A stretch of DNA of 64,000 bases. Source: Thermothelomyces thermophilus ATCC 42464 (Eukaryota > Ascomycota > Sordariomycetes > Sordariales > Chaetomiaceae). The translations under genes and the position numbers were made by a program. This document shows, in pieces, positions 1-10,681 of the stretch. Each line of letters opens with the position of its first letter. Positions within the stretch are counted from its first letter, which is position 1. Under the pieces are notes generated by a model. That model saw nothing but the letters and a program-made list of their open reading frames with translations. It had not been told where the DNA came from and ran no database searches. The stretch covers positions 1,426,001-1,490,000 of the forward strand of contig NC_016472.1 of assembly GCF_000226095.1 (NCBI RefSeq), in the 5' to 3' direction.

Positions 1-639
1 ACCAATGCCTTCAAACACCTGGACGGGTTTGTGAGCGCCACGGTCAAGACCAAAAAGGATCCCAAGCGGCCGGGTCAGGTGCTCAGCATGGGTTTCGGAT
101 TCTGTGCCTTCAGGACCAAAGAGCAGGCTCAAGCGGCTCTGAAGGTCATGGACGGCTATGTGCTGGACGCGCATAAGCTTTCCGTAAAGGCTTCGCACAG
201 GGGCCATGACGCCGCTGAAGAACGCAGGCGTGAAGACCTTGCCAAGAAAGCAGCGGCGCAGCGGACAAAGATTGTCATCAAGAACCTTCCATTCGAGGCA
301 ACCAAAAAGGATGTGCGTGCCTTGTTTAGTGCTTATGGCAAACTGGTTGCACTTCGCCTCCCGAAGAAGTTCAACTCGATGTCGCGCGGCTTCGCATTTG
401 CCGAGTTCGCCACGGCCAAAGAGGCGCTTAACGCTCTTACTGCACTCAAGGACACTCATCTTCTGGGACGCCGGCTGGTTCTCGACTTTGCAGAGGCTGA
501 TGAGGTTGACCCAGAAGAGCAAATCAAGGCCATGGAGAAGAAGATCAGGGGACAGGTGAACAAAGTCACATTACAGAAGCTCACGGGAGAAGGGAGGAAA
601 CGGATCAACATCGGGGATAAAGATGAGGATGAGGCATGA
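1..639 (+). CDS. MRD1: MRD1 multiple-RRM ribosome biogenesis protein, C-terminal part
   Basis: The gene enters from the left edge, open from base 1, and stops with TGA at 637-639, so about 212 C-terminal residues are seen and the start lies outside the window. The visible part holds the end of one RRM (RNP1-like GFGFCAF) and then a complete final RRM, with RNP2-like IVIKNLPF and RNP1-like RGFAFAEF. A basic tail follows, with EEQIKAMEKKIRGQ and then KRINIG before an acidic end. This order matches the last two RRMs of Mrd1, a nucleolar protein that binds pre-rRNA and U3 snoRNA and is needed for early 18S processing cleavages. No intron is seen in this part. The family call rests on remembered domain order and tail sequence; another RBM19/Mrd1-like protein is the only realistic alternative. 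Confidence 0.88.
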   Translation, partial: TNAFKHLDGFVSATVKTKKDPKRPGQVLSMGFGFCAFRTKEQAQAALKVMDGYVLDAHKLSVKASHRGHDAAEERRREDLAKKAAAQRTKIVIKNLPFEATKKDVRALFSAYGKLVALRLPKKFNSMSRGFAFAEFATAKEALNALTALKDTHLLGRRLVLDFAEADEVDPEEQIKAMEKKIRGQVNKVTLQKLTGEGRKRINIGDKDEDEA

Positions 640-1102
640 CAGCACGAAGAATCGATCTCTAGATAGATCTTGGATCATCAGAGACAAAGAAGGACCAGTA
701 CCCTCGAGAGTTAACTTATTTTTGGTGGCTATGCCGCCCTTGCCGAGGAGGCGTTGTCCATATCCCTGCGGTTCCCTTTGCAGAACCCCCCACCTCTGCC
801 CTGTTGAAGAATACCCGGCCAGCCTTTCACGCCTTCCCATTGCGTCTAATTAGTCTTTTTGTGCGAAGACTAATCTTGTTCGCGTCCCGGGGATGGCGTG
901 CGCCCCGAGAGCAGCGCCGTGGTCCCGAGACGGTCCACGCCAACCAACGAGTTTGTCGCATGTTCCCCTGGAGGCTATGTCAAAGCCTTTTGATGCCCTT
1001 GCGTGCAGATGGTACGGTGCTGTGCGTCCTTCGGGGCCGGAACTAACAAAGCAGTGGCCCCTAGCTACCTAACAAGTTGCAACAGCATCCCTACCTATCT
1101 CC

Positions 1103-1122
1103 GGGGGGGGGGGGGGGGGGGG
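1103..1122 (+). repeat. Homopolymer G20
   Basis: Twenty consecutive G residues lie in the spacer upstream of the TEA-domain gene. It is a mononucleotide tract, and its length in the assembly may be unreliable. Confidence 0.95.
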
Positions 1123-1250
1123 AAGGGAACGGACACTGGGTTCATGCAGTGTCGATGGCCGCCCGTTATATCCTATGCCCTCGCTCCCTTTGATATGTCG
1201 GGCTTCGCTAGCCCAGCATATTTCATAGAAAGGTTCTAACTCGCAATCCA

Positions 1251-1316
1251 GAGTGGAAGTCATTCCACTCCAGCTTTCCCCTCCTCCTCGATTCCTCGAT
1301 TCTTCGCCGGCATTCC
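1251..1316 (+). promoter_or_regulatory. Putative AbaA (CATTCY) sites upstream of abaA
   Basis: Two CATTCC words at 1261 and 1311 lie 117 and 67 bases before the ATG at 1378. The first sits in an inverted repeat with perfect 8-bp arms and a 4-bp spacer. AbaA is known to bind CATTCY and to autoregulate in Aspergillus. That these sites act on this gene is inference. Confidence 0.4.
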
Positions 1317-1377
1317 GAGGCATTCGCCTGCCACCGCGGAACCCATTGCGATTCTGCAAGCGCCATTGTGCTCAGCA

Positions 1378-3062
1378 ATGGAACCGCCACTGAGGCTTCT
1401 CGCTCCCTCGGCGCAGTGCTATTCACCACTGCCAAACCACGAACATGAAGACCGCCATCCGGGCTCGCCTTGCAGACAGTGTCTCCAGGAATTGGCAGGA
1501 AACGTTCAACTCCCGCACATGGCCTGGTATGGCCAGCAGTTTGAAGCCCTTTCATCGATCCCGCCATCGATTCCGCCATCGATTCCGCCGGTGATGGCAG
1601 CACCCGTCTTGCGAACGCAGTCACTTGGGCCAGACTATGGCACGCCGGCGTACCCCAGACCCCAGCAACGACAGGAGGCTCGCCTGCGCGGCAGAAAGCA
1701 GGGGCGAGGGTCTAACCCGCTCATGCCCCTGCTGACCCAGGCGTTCCAGAACTACCGGAAGAAACAGGCGGACAAGCCAGAACAGAAATGGCCCGAGGCA
1801 TTGGAGGGGCACTTCCTTGACGGTAAGTCTACCGAGCAAACAAAGGCACGCCCCCCTAGTGCCGTCCCTTTCTGTGTGTCTGTGTCTCCGTATGGCTGGC
1901 TGATCCTGGTTTGGTTTGGCAACCAGCACTTCTACTCATCCCTCAGATGGGGCGCAGTAAATATAGCATAGAGCAGCGTCAGCAGGGGCGGAACCAGTTG
2001 ATTGGAAAGTATCTGTGGTTAGCCTCTTGCCGTGACCTGGGCCCCGGTGAGAAACCCAGCGCTCTTCTTCTGGAGATTCGGGGAGAGAAAGGAAGAAAGA
2101 GGGTTTCGAGTCACATCCAGGTGGTCAGGAACTTCTTTGCCGCTCATCGTTGCCGTAAGTTTGACTTTTTTCGAATAGCCAGGGGCCAACCCCGCCCCCA
2201 TCCCCCCCTTTTTTTTTTGTTGTTAGTGGCGTTTGCGCCTTGCCGCTCTGGGGTGTGGTCAGCAACTAACAAACATCATCCCTTGCAGTTCACTTTCTGT
2301 TCGGCCCACGACAGAAAGACAAGGATGACAAAGACGAGCGCCACATCGAGAAGGTGTCGCTCAAGAACAATCCGATCCTGATTGCCCTGTCCGAGAATCG
2401 GATGCCCGATCAGCGACCCAACTACGAGTACTTTGCGCAGATTCTCGCCCTGAACGAACAGGTGCAGTTCAGGCCTCGGCGCTGCTGGATCTTTGTCTCG
2501 CATCCGGACGTGCTCGTCAGCAAAGACGGCTCGGGGTACTTGCCCACGACAGGCACCAAGCTCGGCCAGGCCGAGTATCCGCACCTCCGGCGCAACCTCG
2601 AGCGCGAGACGTGGGCCAGGGAGGAGGAGCAGCACCTATTCAGGGGCGCACTCCTTCACGAGTTCACCAAGGAGATCCACCAGGTCGAATCGGGCAGCGT
2701 CGGCGACCTTGCCAGGAAGTGGGCGTCCGCGTTCCCGAGCCTCCAGCAGCGCCTGAGGGCGATCACGTCGTCGACCACGGATGGACAGTGCGACGTCCTG
2801 CACCTGCACACCACGCTCGAGCTGAGGGAGAAGCCCGGCTTTCCTGCCGACTCGAGCCTCAGCTCTTGGGTCGAGATCAGCATTGAACAGCCGCACTTGC
2901 TCAACCACCGATGGAGGGTCGAGACACACCTTGTCGGGCCTCCGGAGCTCAGCTATGCCCGCGATGACTCAGGGGAAGAAGGCTCGTACCAGGAAGATAT
3001 TTATGAGCGGCATGGTGAGTTTACCATCAAGTACCAGCATCAGCCGGGATGCGACGGCTCGC

Positions 3063-3097
<35 letters not shown>

Positions 3098-4888
3098 GAC
3101 AGTGCCCGCGGACACTGTGACTGCCTCTCGCGGTGCAGCGGTCGGGACGCGTTCTCGGTACCGTTCCCGATTCCGTTCCCCGCTACCGCCTGGGCCCAGA
3201 CACTCACCAACTGCGCCGAGTACCCGGCGTATCCGTCCAGCGGGAGCAAGAGGCATGCGCGCGGGTGGGGCGTCGAGTGCGAGAGAGAGGAGGACAGGGA
3301 AGAGGCGGGATGGCGCCGACGCGGCAGCAAAGAGCCTACGCAAATGGACCTGGTCCCCAAGATCGCCATGATGCAGGAGATCTTGTCGTGCCCGCCGCCC
3401 GCTCCGTCCCACCAAGGGGAGAGCAGCGAAGCTTCTTCGGAACAGGGCTGGACACGTCGCGGGCTGATCCTCTGGACGTTTGACACCATTCACAGCGTGG
3501 CCAAGGAAGGAGGGAGAGAAAGGGGGAAGCCGCAGACGGCCTCGGGCGGGAGGACCTGCTGGCGCTTCCTGACTATTCTCGATCCCTCCAGCGAGCATCA
3601 CCTGCGGCAGGCCGCGGTCACCAGCCGCCGGACGCCCGCTGATGAGTTCCGGGGCGTCTCGGACAGCCTCGCCTGCGCTTCGCGGCCCGGGTCCCGCGCT
3701 GCCATCCCGTCCCCGACCCCGAGCTACCCGCAGCACCCGAGCGCGACCACGAATGAGAACTTCCCGCCGGCCTGGAACAATGTTGCTGTAGGGCCAGGTG
3801 CGGCGCTGTCCCTCCCTCCGACGACGCGAGCCTACGGTGCCGATGTCGATGCCATTTCACATGCGATACCACCGCGCGCGGCCGCGGGCGAGGCAGGGTA
3901 CGAGCTGCCGGACAGCTTCGGCGGCAGCCACGGCGGGCTAGCAACGCCGCCTTCGACCGCCTCCACGGCCAGCTCGCTCACGCAGCCCTTCAGCACCGCC
4001 TCGGCGGGCTCCGACGTGTTCCCGGGCTACGTGTCCCCGCCGCACGGCCCCGTGACGACGGCGGATCCGGGAGCCGGCCCGCACACCCTCGGCGGCGCGC
4101 TCCCGGGGGCGATGACGGACCCGTTCCTGTCAGACGTGGGCGGTGCATACGGCGGAGCGCAGGACGGCATCATCCACGGCTGGGACAGTCACGTCGCCGT
4201 CGCCGTCGCCGTCGCCGGGTTGGATGCGGATCCCTGGTCGTCACCGGGCTATTCCGACGCCAGCGCGGCCGCCCATCAGGTCCATCATCACGACACCATC
4301 GCCTGGTCCGCGGGGACGCAACCGCAAACCGTCCGGTCACGCCGGGGCAGCGAGCAGCAGCAGCAGCACCACCACCACCACCACCAACATCACCACCCCT
4401 CCGGGTCGCCAGAACAGCACACGTGGGCATCGTCCACCCACTCTGACAGCATTATCGACAACCACGAACTGTGGATGCCCCCGATCGCGGCAGAGACCCA
4501 GACCCCGGCAGCAGAGACGGCCCCTCCTCCTCCGCGTGCAGACAGCAGCCACCCCGATCATCGCCACGACCACCACCACCGCGCGGCGTCCGACTCCTCC
4601 TCACGGGACTGGGGGGAGGATGAGGAGGAGGAGAGGGGAAGAGAGGAAGAGAAAGAAGTTGAGAGGCAGATGAGAGTGCTTGGCCATCATGTGGGGTCGT
4701 CAGCGGCTGGTGGGGCCGATGAACGTGGCGGTGGTAATGGTAATGGTAATGGTGGTGGCGGTGATGATGATGATGATGATGCCGCCTCGCTGGGCATGCC
4801 GTCGCCGGTGAGTCGCAAGCGGGCGCGAGAGGACGACGACCCTGCGAGCGATGAAGAGGGGTATCGTCGGTTGAGGGCGAGGTATTGA
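1378..4888 (+). CDS. abaA: AbaA-like TEA/ATTS-domain transcription factor
   Basis: Three exons, 1378-1822, 1927-2154 and 2289-4888, give 1090 aa. Both introns (104 and 134 bp) have GTAAGT donors and CAG acceptors, and joining them restores the TEA domain. The ATG at 1378 is the first in-frame ATG. The TEA/ATTS domain is at about residues 137-224 and spans intron 1, with FLDALLLIPQMGR, then GRNQLIGKYLWLA, then VSSHIQVVRNFF in its third helix. A conserved region after it (LSENRMPDQRPNYEYFAQ) also fits fungal AbaA. The rest is low-complexity, with Ser11 (3065-3097), poly-His, Gly/Asn and Asp stretches and an acidic C-terminus. AbaA drives phialide and conidiophore development downstream of BrlA in Aspergillus, and phialide/conidium formation in Fusarium. 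The protein seems longer than typical orthologues. The role in this organism is inferred. Confidence 0.85.
3065..3097 (+). repeat. AGC trinucleotide repeat (Ser11)
   Basis: Eleven serine codons, ten AGC then AGT, in the long third exon of the TEA-domain gene. Confidence 0.9.
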
Positions 4889-7659
4889 TATTGATTTCGC
4901 GAAGTTAGGGTTTCCCCTTCTCTGTATTGGCCATCGGTGTGTGTGTTGTTTGAGAGGTTAAATTTAGGGCGAAACCCAACGTTCGACCAAGCGATGCTAC
5001 ACACACACACTGGGGGTTTCTGCTGAATTGTTGGACTTTTCTCATTCGCTCAATTTCTGATATTATGTGTCCCCTTTTCCTCGTTCCCTTCCACTTGCTC
5101 GTGATAGTCTCTCAGCTCTCAGTACGAGGCCGCGTTGGGGATATGACTCGTTGGGCAATGGACCGACATCTAGGGTTTGATTGCTGCGGCCACTGTTCCC
5201 AATCCGACGTTTTGGGATTTGTGATTTCCTCATGATGGTACAGAGTGAGGCCGGCGTTGTTGACAACGAATAATTAGACGGGGCCAATCCGGGATGGAGC
5301 CTGCCCCGGCCGCAACCCTTGGAGCCGGCACGCGCGACAAGATGAAACAAAAAACCAACCATGTGGGCCTCGAGAACCTCTTTTGTGTGCACGAACATGT
5401 CTTCTGGCTCTCCGAGGTCGGTCGGTGAGTCGGTGCTTGAGTAGGAAGTGGAACGTTCGTCTTTTGGCTATTCCAAGAGGCATTCATTGATGAGTACTCC
5501 GTAGTGTTGTATGTATGTACATGTACATACATACGGATTACGGGTACAGTAGTACTGTACCTCCGTATTTGGTATTCTGTAAGGCTGGTTTAACAAGGTG
5601 CGCGTCCGGGTGGTGGGGACTTGACGTGTTCGGATGAGACAAGCAACGGGCGATCATCAGTCAAAACCGTTCTGGGTCATCTCATTCTTCCATGGTTAGC
5701 GCATTTCTCCGTGCACGGGCATTGACAGGAAATATCATCGAGCCAGAAAATCTGATCCGTGGAGAAGGGAAGAAGCCTCGGATATGTTAGGGAAACGGCC
5801 ATAAGAGTGACAGACAAGATGTTAGGTATAGTTCTTCGTTGCACGCACCCTTAACCTAGCCAATGAATGGCCGATTTAAAGGACGAAGAAATCTCGCTTC
5901 GCAATGTCAGCGTGGCAGGCGGTAATTCCTTCAAGCGCGCTCCGCGTTTCTTTAGTCCGACCACGGCAGAGTTGAGAGGAGGGGGCATGAATACCTCGTA
6001 CGGAGTAACTACTGCAGTAGGTGATCCGGACCTAGTCCGTATTGCGTCGATGCGCGGCTGCAACCTCGCAGTGCTTCACTTCATTGCTTGGGCGAGGTGT
6101 GCAAAAAAGTGAAGCCGTGTGGCCCGGGCTGGCATGGAATCCAGAAGCGGCCTGGGCCCGAGCCGGGCCCAACCTGTTTCTCCTGGGGTCGCATGTGGGT
6201 GCACCTGCAGCGAATCGCCCGCAGCCTGGGGCCCTGGCGACGCAACCGTGTGGGCCCCGCACTGGGCCTCGCCTATCTGAGTTTCGAGTCGAGGAAGCGG
6301 CACGAGTGGATGAGGCGCACCGGCTGCAAAAGCTTGGCAGGCACCCGCGGGCAGCTCTGCTCCACTCGAAAGCCCTTGGGCCAGTAGCGCGGATCCGGGT
6401 GGAAGTCACCAAGCGCTGTGTTGATGCTGTCGGGTGACTTGCTCGATAGCAATTCTGCGAGAATGGGCCGGCCCTTTCTTTCCCTCCCTTTCACTCTCTC
6501 ACTCTCTCACCCTCTCACTCTCTCTTCCACGCACTTCGCAGGCCAACCCACCCCCAACCCCTCACCCCACCAAGCCCGCACACTTTGCAGGTAACATCCC
6601 GGCACCAGCAGTGTCCGCCATGCTAGTTCGTCGCCCGCTGCCGTAGCCGGCGGCATGCATTGGAAAGCGCCTGCTGCTACCTGTTGCAACGCTGGAGATC
6701 AGCCGGGCCCAGCATGGCGCCGAGCATGGCCTGGCCGCCAGTCCCCAATGTCCCAAAAGGTCGTCCCTTGACCGTGGACCCTCCTCAGACCCTCTTCCAG
6801 GCCTTTCTTCAAACCTCGTCCCGTCTTTCCCCCACGGCGGCCGTCGCGTTGTGTTGTCTCCCACCTACCTCTCCACGAACCCTCCGATTCTCCTCCTCTT
6901 CCAAGAGACGAGCCGGATCCTCTCCTCATCCACCATGTGTCCGACTCGATCGCCTTAGAGTTCCCCGTCGCGTGGCCCGAACCGCCCATCAAGGTTTCAG
7001 CTTCCAAATGTCCGCCCAACGCGACCAGACTTGCCTCATCCTCCGGTTTTTGTGCAACGCCTCTAGCTGGATATCTACCCCTGCCGTCGCCGTCTTGGCA
7101 ACCTCTCTGTTTCCGGCATCTTGGTCTTCACTCCAGGTTCCTCCAGCGGGTCGGCAACGAGTTCGATACATCCAGCGAGTCCATCGACAACTCCCGGAGA
7201 GTGTGTTGGTGAGGCAAGGCGATCACCTCGACTCGACACTTGGGTCCACGCTACCCTTTGGTTCCCAAGGAACCCATTGTTCATACAAAGCCCTTGTTCG
7301 GCTCCCCTTGTTCTCGCCGTGCGATTCCAAACTACGTCCACGGTAGCCCGAGGGGCCAACTATCGCCGCTTTTCGCCGCTATTTGCCATTTGCTTTCCGG
7401 GTCGGTATTGTTCGCGCCGGCACGAACAATACTTGTCATCGCGGGCCGTTGAACAAGGTGTCCTTATTTATTGAACCAGAGATTTGACCTTATTTTTTTA
7501 TTGTTCCCGGGAAACTTCATCCACATAGCAGCAACAACAACAATAACAACAATCAGCTCTACTACAGTAGCAGCAGCAGCAGCAGAAACAACGGCAGCAG
7601 GTCAACCACAAGCTCTGCAAGCTCTGCAACAGCATCCGACATACTATTACGGATATATC
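4889..7659. other. Spacer abaA-DUF7492 gene, no gene recognised
   Basis: About 2.8 kb. Open frames on both strands have no recognisable family, and the longest (6660-7346, +) is Pro/Ser/Arg-rich composition only. It contains a CA run near 5000, a perfect 26-bp palindrome (5509-5534), two copies of the TACGGAGTA/TACTCCGTA word (5495, 5999) and a CT-rich tract (about 6474-6532). CAA/CAG-rich DNA at about 7530-7640 just before the next ATG resembles a fungal leader. Confidence 0.6.
5509..5534. repeat. Perfect 26-bp palindrome of GTAT/GTAC units
   Basis: Bases 5509-5521 are the exact reverse complement of 5522-5534, centred on ATGTACATGTACAT. It lies just 3' of a TACTCCGTA word and has no coding context. 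Confidence 0.9.
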
Positions 7660-8949
7660 ATGAGAACATCCATAGACCGCATCGTGGCCGCCTGGCTCCT
7701 AGCGGCCCTTAGCGGGACCGCGACAGCCCATTCCTGGCCTGAGCAGACCGTCCGCCTGGGGCCGGATGGTAAAGAAGTTGGGAAGCCCGGTGCTGACAGG
7801 GCTCACATCGAGAATGGGCCCGATGCCAGCTTCCTGATCCCGCCAAACGGCGGACCCAAGGTTTTCGACGCCAACCAGAAGATTGTCAGGGATGGACAAG
7901 GGACCTTGACCGATTCGAGCTACAGCGACCAGTTCCCCATGCTCTCCGTCGCCCCGGGAGACTTCGTCGCCATCAAGCACCGAGAGAACGGCCATGTCAC
8001 GCGCGCCGACAAGACGAACCCGATGAAGCCCATCAACCGCGGCACCATCTACCTCTACGGGACTACGGAGAACGATCTGTCCAACGTCAACCTCATGGAC
8101 GTACATCTGAAGTGGACGGCCGACGGCAAGGGCGGAGACGGCAAGGGCAGGCTTCTGGCGACGCGGAACTACGACGACGGCCAATGCCACGAACAGAAGC
8201 CGGCAGACGGCGACCTCGAGGGCATCGGCGACTACCGCAAGCAGCACGTCAGCAATGCCGACTCCCTCCTCTGTCAGAGCGACATCAAGATCCCCGAGGA
8301 CGCCCCCGTCGGCAAGATCTACACCGTCATCTGGGTCTGGGACTGGCCCGATATGAAGGAACCGGGCGTCGCGGTGCCCCCGGCCGAGTACAACTCGGAC
8401 CAGGTGGCGACTCCCGAGACCTACACGGGCGTCGTCGACTTCAAGATCGTCGACCCCTGCGACGAGAGCCTCGGCGAGGTCAAGGGCCCGACCTGCAAGA
8501 GCTCCACGGCCGACAGCAACGTCAAGTTCGCCATGGACGCCCCCGCCACCGCCCGCGGCATCCCCTCCCAGCTGGCCGAGCCCTTCATCGTCAAGGTGCC
8601 CCAGGCAGGCGCCAGCGTCCCCAGCGCCACCGCCGACCCCAAGTACATCCCCTTCGCCGTGCTGATCGGCCAGGAGCCGACCGAGTTCCCGCTGCCCCAG
8701 TCCATCCTAGAGAAGCAGAACACCCCCGGCGCCGCGGGCGGCGGCGGCGGCGGCGTGCCCACGCCCACTCCGACGCCCTCGCCGGATTCGGGCAGCGGCA
8801 GCGGCGGCGGCGACGAGGAGGAGGTCGTCACCATCACCACCACCGTCCCCGAGGGCTTCACCACCATGACCGTGACCCGCTCCAAGGCCGAGAAGACGCC
8901 CGAGGCCAAGCCGAGGGGCATCCTACTCAGGCGCCGCCACCGCGCGTAA
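7660..8949 (+). CDS. Secreted DUF7492-family protein, LPMO-like features
   Basis: A single exon of 429 aa. The frame is open upstream to 7471, but the ATG at 7660 gives a clean signal peptide (hydrophobic core at about 8-18) with predicted cleavage after Ala23 (ATA|HSW), leaving His24 as the mature N-terminus. Motifs I associate with fungal DUF7492 proteins follow: HSWPEQ at 24-29, LLPPN-like LIPPN at 59-63, APGD at 98-101, ENGHVT at 109-114, YLYGTT at 131-136, DDGQC at 172-176 and WVWDWP at 225-230. A Gly/Pro/Ser/Thr linker (about 371-404) leads to a short basic tail. The exact N-terminal His plus an internal His in ENGHVT is what a copper histidine brace needs, so an oxidative-enzyme role is possible but is inference. 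Cys176 and Cys205 could pair. The family has no activity I can vouch for. The short basic tail makes a GPI anchor unlikely. Confidence 0.75.
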   Translation: MRTSIDRIVAAWLLAALSGTATAHSWPEQTVRLGPDGKEVGKPGADRAHIENGPDASFLIPPNGGPKVFDANQKIVRDGQGTLTDSSYSDQFPMLSVAPGDFVAIKHRENGHVTRADKTNPMKPINRGTIYLYGTTENDLSNVNLMDVHLKWTADGKGGDGKGRLLATRNYDDGQCHEQKPADGDLEGIGDYRKQHVSNADSLLCQSDIKIPEDAPVGKIYTVIWVWDWPDMKEPGVAVPPAEYNSDQVATPETYTGVVDFKIVDPCDESLGEVKGPTCKSSTADSNVKFAMDAPATARGIPSQLAEPFIVKVPQAGASVPSATADPKYIPFAVLIGQEPTEFPLPQSILEKQNTPGAAGGGGGGVPTPTPTPSPDSGSGSGGGDEEEVVTITTTVPEGFTTMTVTRSKAEKTPEAKPRGILLRRRHRA

Positions 8950-9687
8950 GCAGGGGCCAGACAACCCAACCGGACTGCTCCTCCTTTCCTTACACTTTCT
9001 TGAAAATTACGAGCACGTGAGTTTGTTTTGTCTTATTCTTCTTCTTTTTTTCTTTCTTTTCCTTTTTTCCCTCCTTTTGCTCTGATGGCTAACTTGCCCA
9101 GAATGCAGCGTTACGATGTGTCATGAATAAAGAGTGTGGAGACTGGCGTATACGGCGTATGAGGTAGACAATAGCGGCGATGCATTTGGTGATTTTGTGC
9201 TATCATTCTTCTTCTGTTTCAATCTCCCCTCGCCGGAGGAGAACTACTGATTTGGGTGACTGGGAGGAGGGAGGCAACATGCATGAGCTGGCTAGATATC
9301 TTGTCTTCACCTTCCTTGAGGGAACATTTGTTATCCTTTAATTCTTTAGGCTGTCTTGATAGATAAACGAATGGCTGCATTTCGGTTCTGCTTTTACTAC
9401 TTTCCTGCCGGCTGGCGGCAGATGATGCACAGACATACATACTGTAGCTTCAATTCCCCCCTCCCCGCCCCCCCCTCCCTTCAATCCCCAGTTGTTTGGC
9501 AGGCAGTAGTTGGTTTCCAGGAGACAACAATCACAGCACTTACAGATACGTATGAACGTAGAAGCTAGAGCCGAAACACTGTACTATTCATTCTGCGCGT
9601 CCACTCATCGATCTACAAATTGATGATCGACTTGGTTCTTCAGCATCCTCGCTTTCCGCCTCGAAAATTCGACCCCTTTTTTCTTTT
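8950..9687. other. 3' spacer between DUF7492 gene and cyclophilin H
   Basis: This lies between convergent gene ends. It contains T-rich tracts at about 9030-9075 and an AATAAA-like signal (gaataaag at about 9125) suitable for 3'-end formation of the upstream gene. No gene is seen. Confidence 0.6.
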
Positions 9688-10681
9688 TCACAGCTCGCCG
9701 CACTCGGCAATGACGACGTCCAGGTTGGGCACGTCCTTACCCTTGAGGCCGGTCTTGGTGTGCTCCATCTTGCGGACGACGTCCATGCCTTCGACGACGC
9801 GGCCAAAGACGACGTGCTTGCCGTCCAGGAAGGGCGTGGGCACCGTGGTGATGAAGAACTGGCACCCGTTGGTGTTGGGCCCCGCGTTGGCCATGGACAG
9901 CAGGCCCGCCCGGTCGTGCTTGATGTTGAAGTTCTCGTCGGCGAACCTCTTGGTCCCGTAGATGCACGTCGACCCCGTGCCGTCGCCGTTGAGGAAGTCG
10001 CCGCCCTGGCACATGAAGTTGGCGATCTGTGTTTTTCCGTGGTTAGAGTAGTGAATTTTTTTCTTATTTTTATTCTCTCCCTTTTTTTTTTTTGTTTTGC
10101 AAGATTCTTTGTTGGTAGGGTATCCAGGGCTTCTTACGATGCGGTGGAACTTGGAGCCCTTGTAGCCCTGGGGCCGGCCGAGATGGTCCTTGTACTCGCC
10201 GGTGCAGAACTGGCGGAAGTTCTCGGCCGTCTTGGGAACCACGTCCTTGAAGAGCTCAAAGGTGATGCGGCCGAGGGGTTCGCCTGGTTACGGTGATGAG
10301 TACGCCACGTTCGACCCCAGGAGGATGGATTGTGGCTAGATGTTCATACCGCCAAGTGTGATGTCGAAAAAGACGCTGTGAGAAGTGAAAGATAACCATG
10401 TCAGCATGAAATCCTATTCCTGACGCGCAGCAGAGCCAACTTGGATGTCAAGCATCATGGCCGCCGTCGTCGGTAGCTCGGCCACAGCAGTTGCGCCGCG
10501 AGAGTACCACTCCCTCAATCATGTGGTGCAAATGATGAGGCGGGGCATCACCAGAGGCGGGGTATCACCAGTGGCAAGTAGGACTGGGAACAAAAAGGGG
10601 ACGAAAAAAAGGACCAGCAGCGTCAAAGGGGCTTCGAACTTACAGAGGATTGCCCGATTCAGGAAGTACGGTAGACGCCAT
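9688..10681 (-). CDS. cypH: Cyclophilin H-type peptidyl-prolyl isomerase
   Basis: Four exons on the minus strand, 10681-10644, 10375-10350, 10283-10138 and 10026-9688, give 182 aa. Exon 1 encodes [12 protein letters not shown], and exon 2 is only 26 bp and encodes VFFDITLGG. The introns are 268, 66 and 111 bp. The cyclophilin fold is complete: [39 protein letters not shown], then [19 protein letters not shown] and [10 protein letters not shown]. The catalytic Arg is in FHRI. The short N-terminal extension and overall pattern match fungal CypH, which in other eukaryotes associates with the U4/U6.U5 tri-snRNP. The position equivalent to human CypA Trp121 is Phe (PFLDGKH), which may weaken cyclosporin binding. 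Cytosolic CypA-type cyclophilin is the alternative but is less likely given the extension. Confidence 0.88.

Larger units (their letters stand above)
640..1377. other. Spacer MRD1-abaA, including abaA promoter
   Basis: No gene is seen here. It holds a run of 20 G (1103-1122) and, close to the abaA start, two CATTCC words (1261-1266, 1311-1316). The first lies inside an 8-bp-arm inverted repeat (1251-1258 / 1263-1270). The pyrimidine-rich stretch at about 1270-1305 looks like promoter or leader sequence. Confidence 0.6.

Noticed and set aside
1103-1122. G20 run as a G-quadruplex regulatory element
   Set aside because: A pure homopolymer could fold so, but nothing else supports a function and the tract length is likely unstable or misassembled.
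3015-3138. Possible extra intron in the AbaA-like gene starting at a GTGAGT
   Set aside because: The donor is good and CAG acceptors exist in the Ser repeat, but the removals examined (to 3066 or 3138) shift the downstream frame, which is otherwise open to 4888.
6660-7346. 228-aa open frame upstream of the DUF7492 gene
   Set aside because: No recognisable domain, low-information Pro/Ser/Arg composition, and it lies in a probable promoter or leader region.
8112-9020. Arg/Pro/His-rich frame inside the DUF7492 gene (302 aa)
   Set aside because: Out-of-frame reading of GC-rich coding DNA; no plausible protein.
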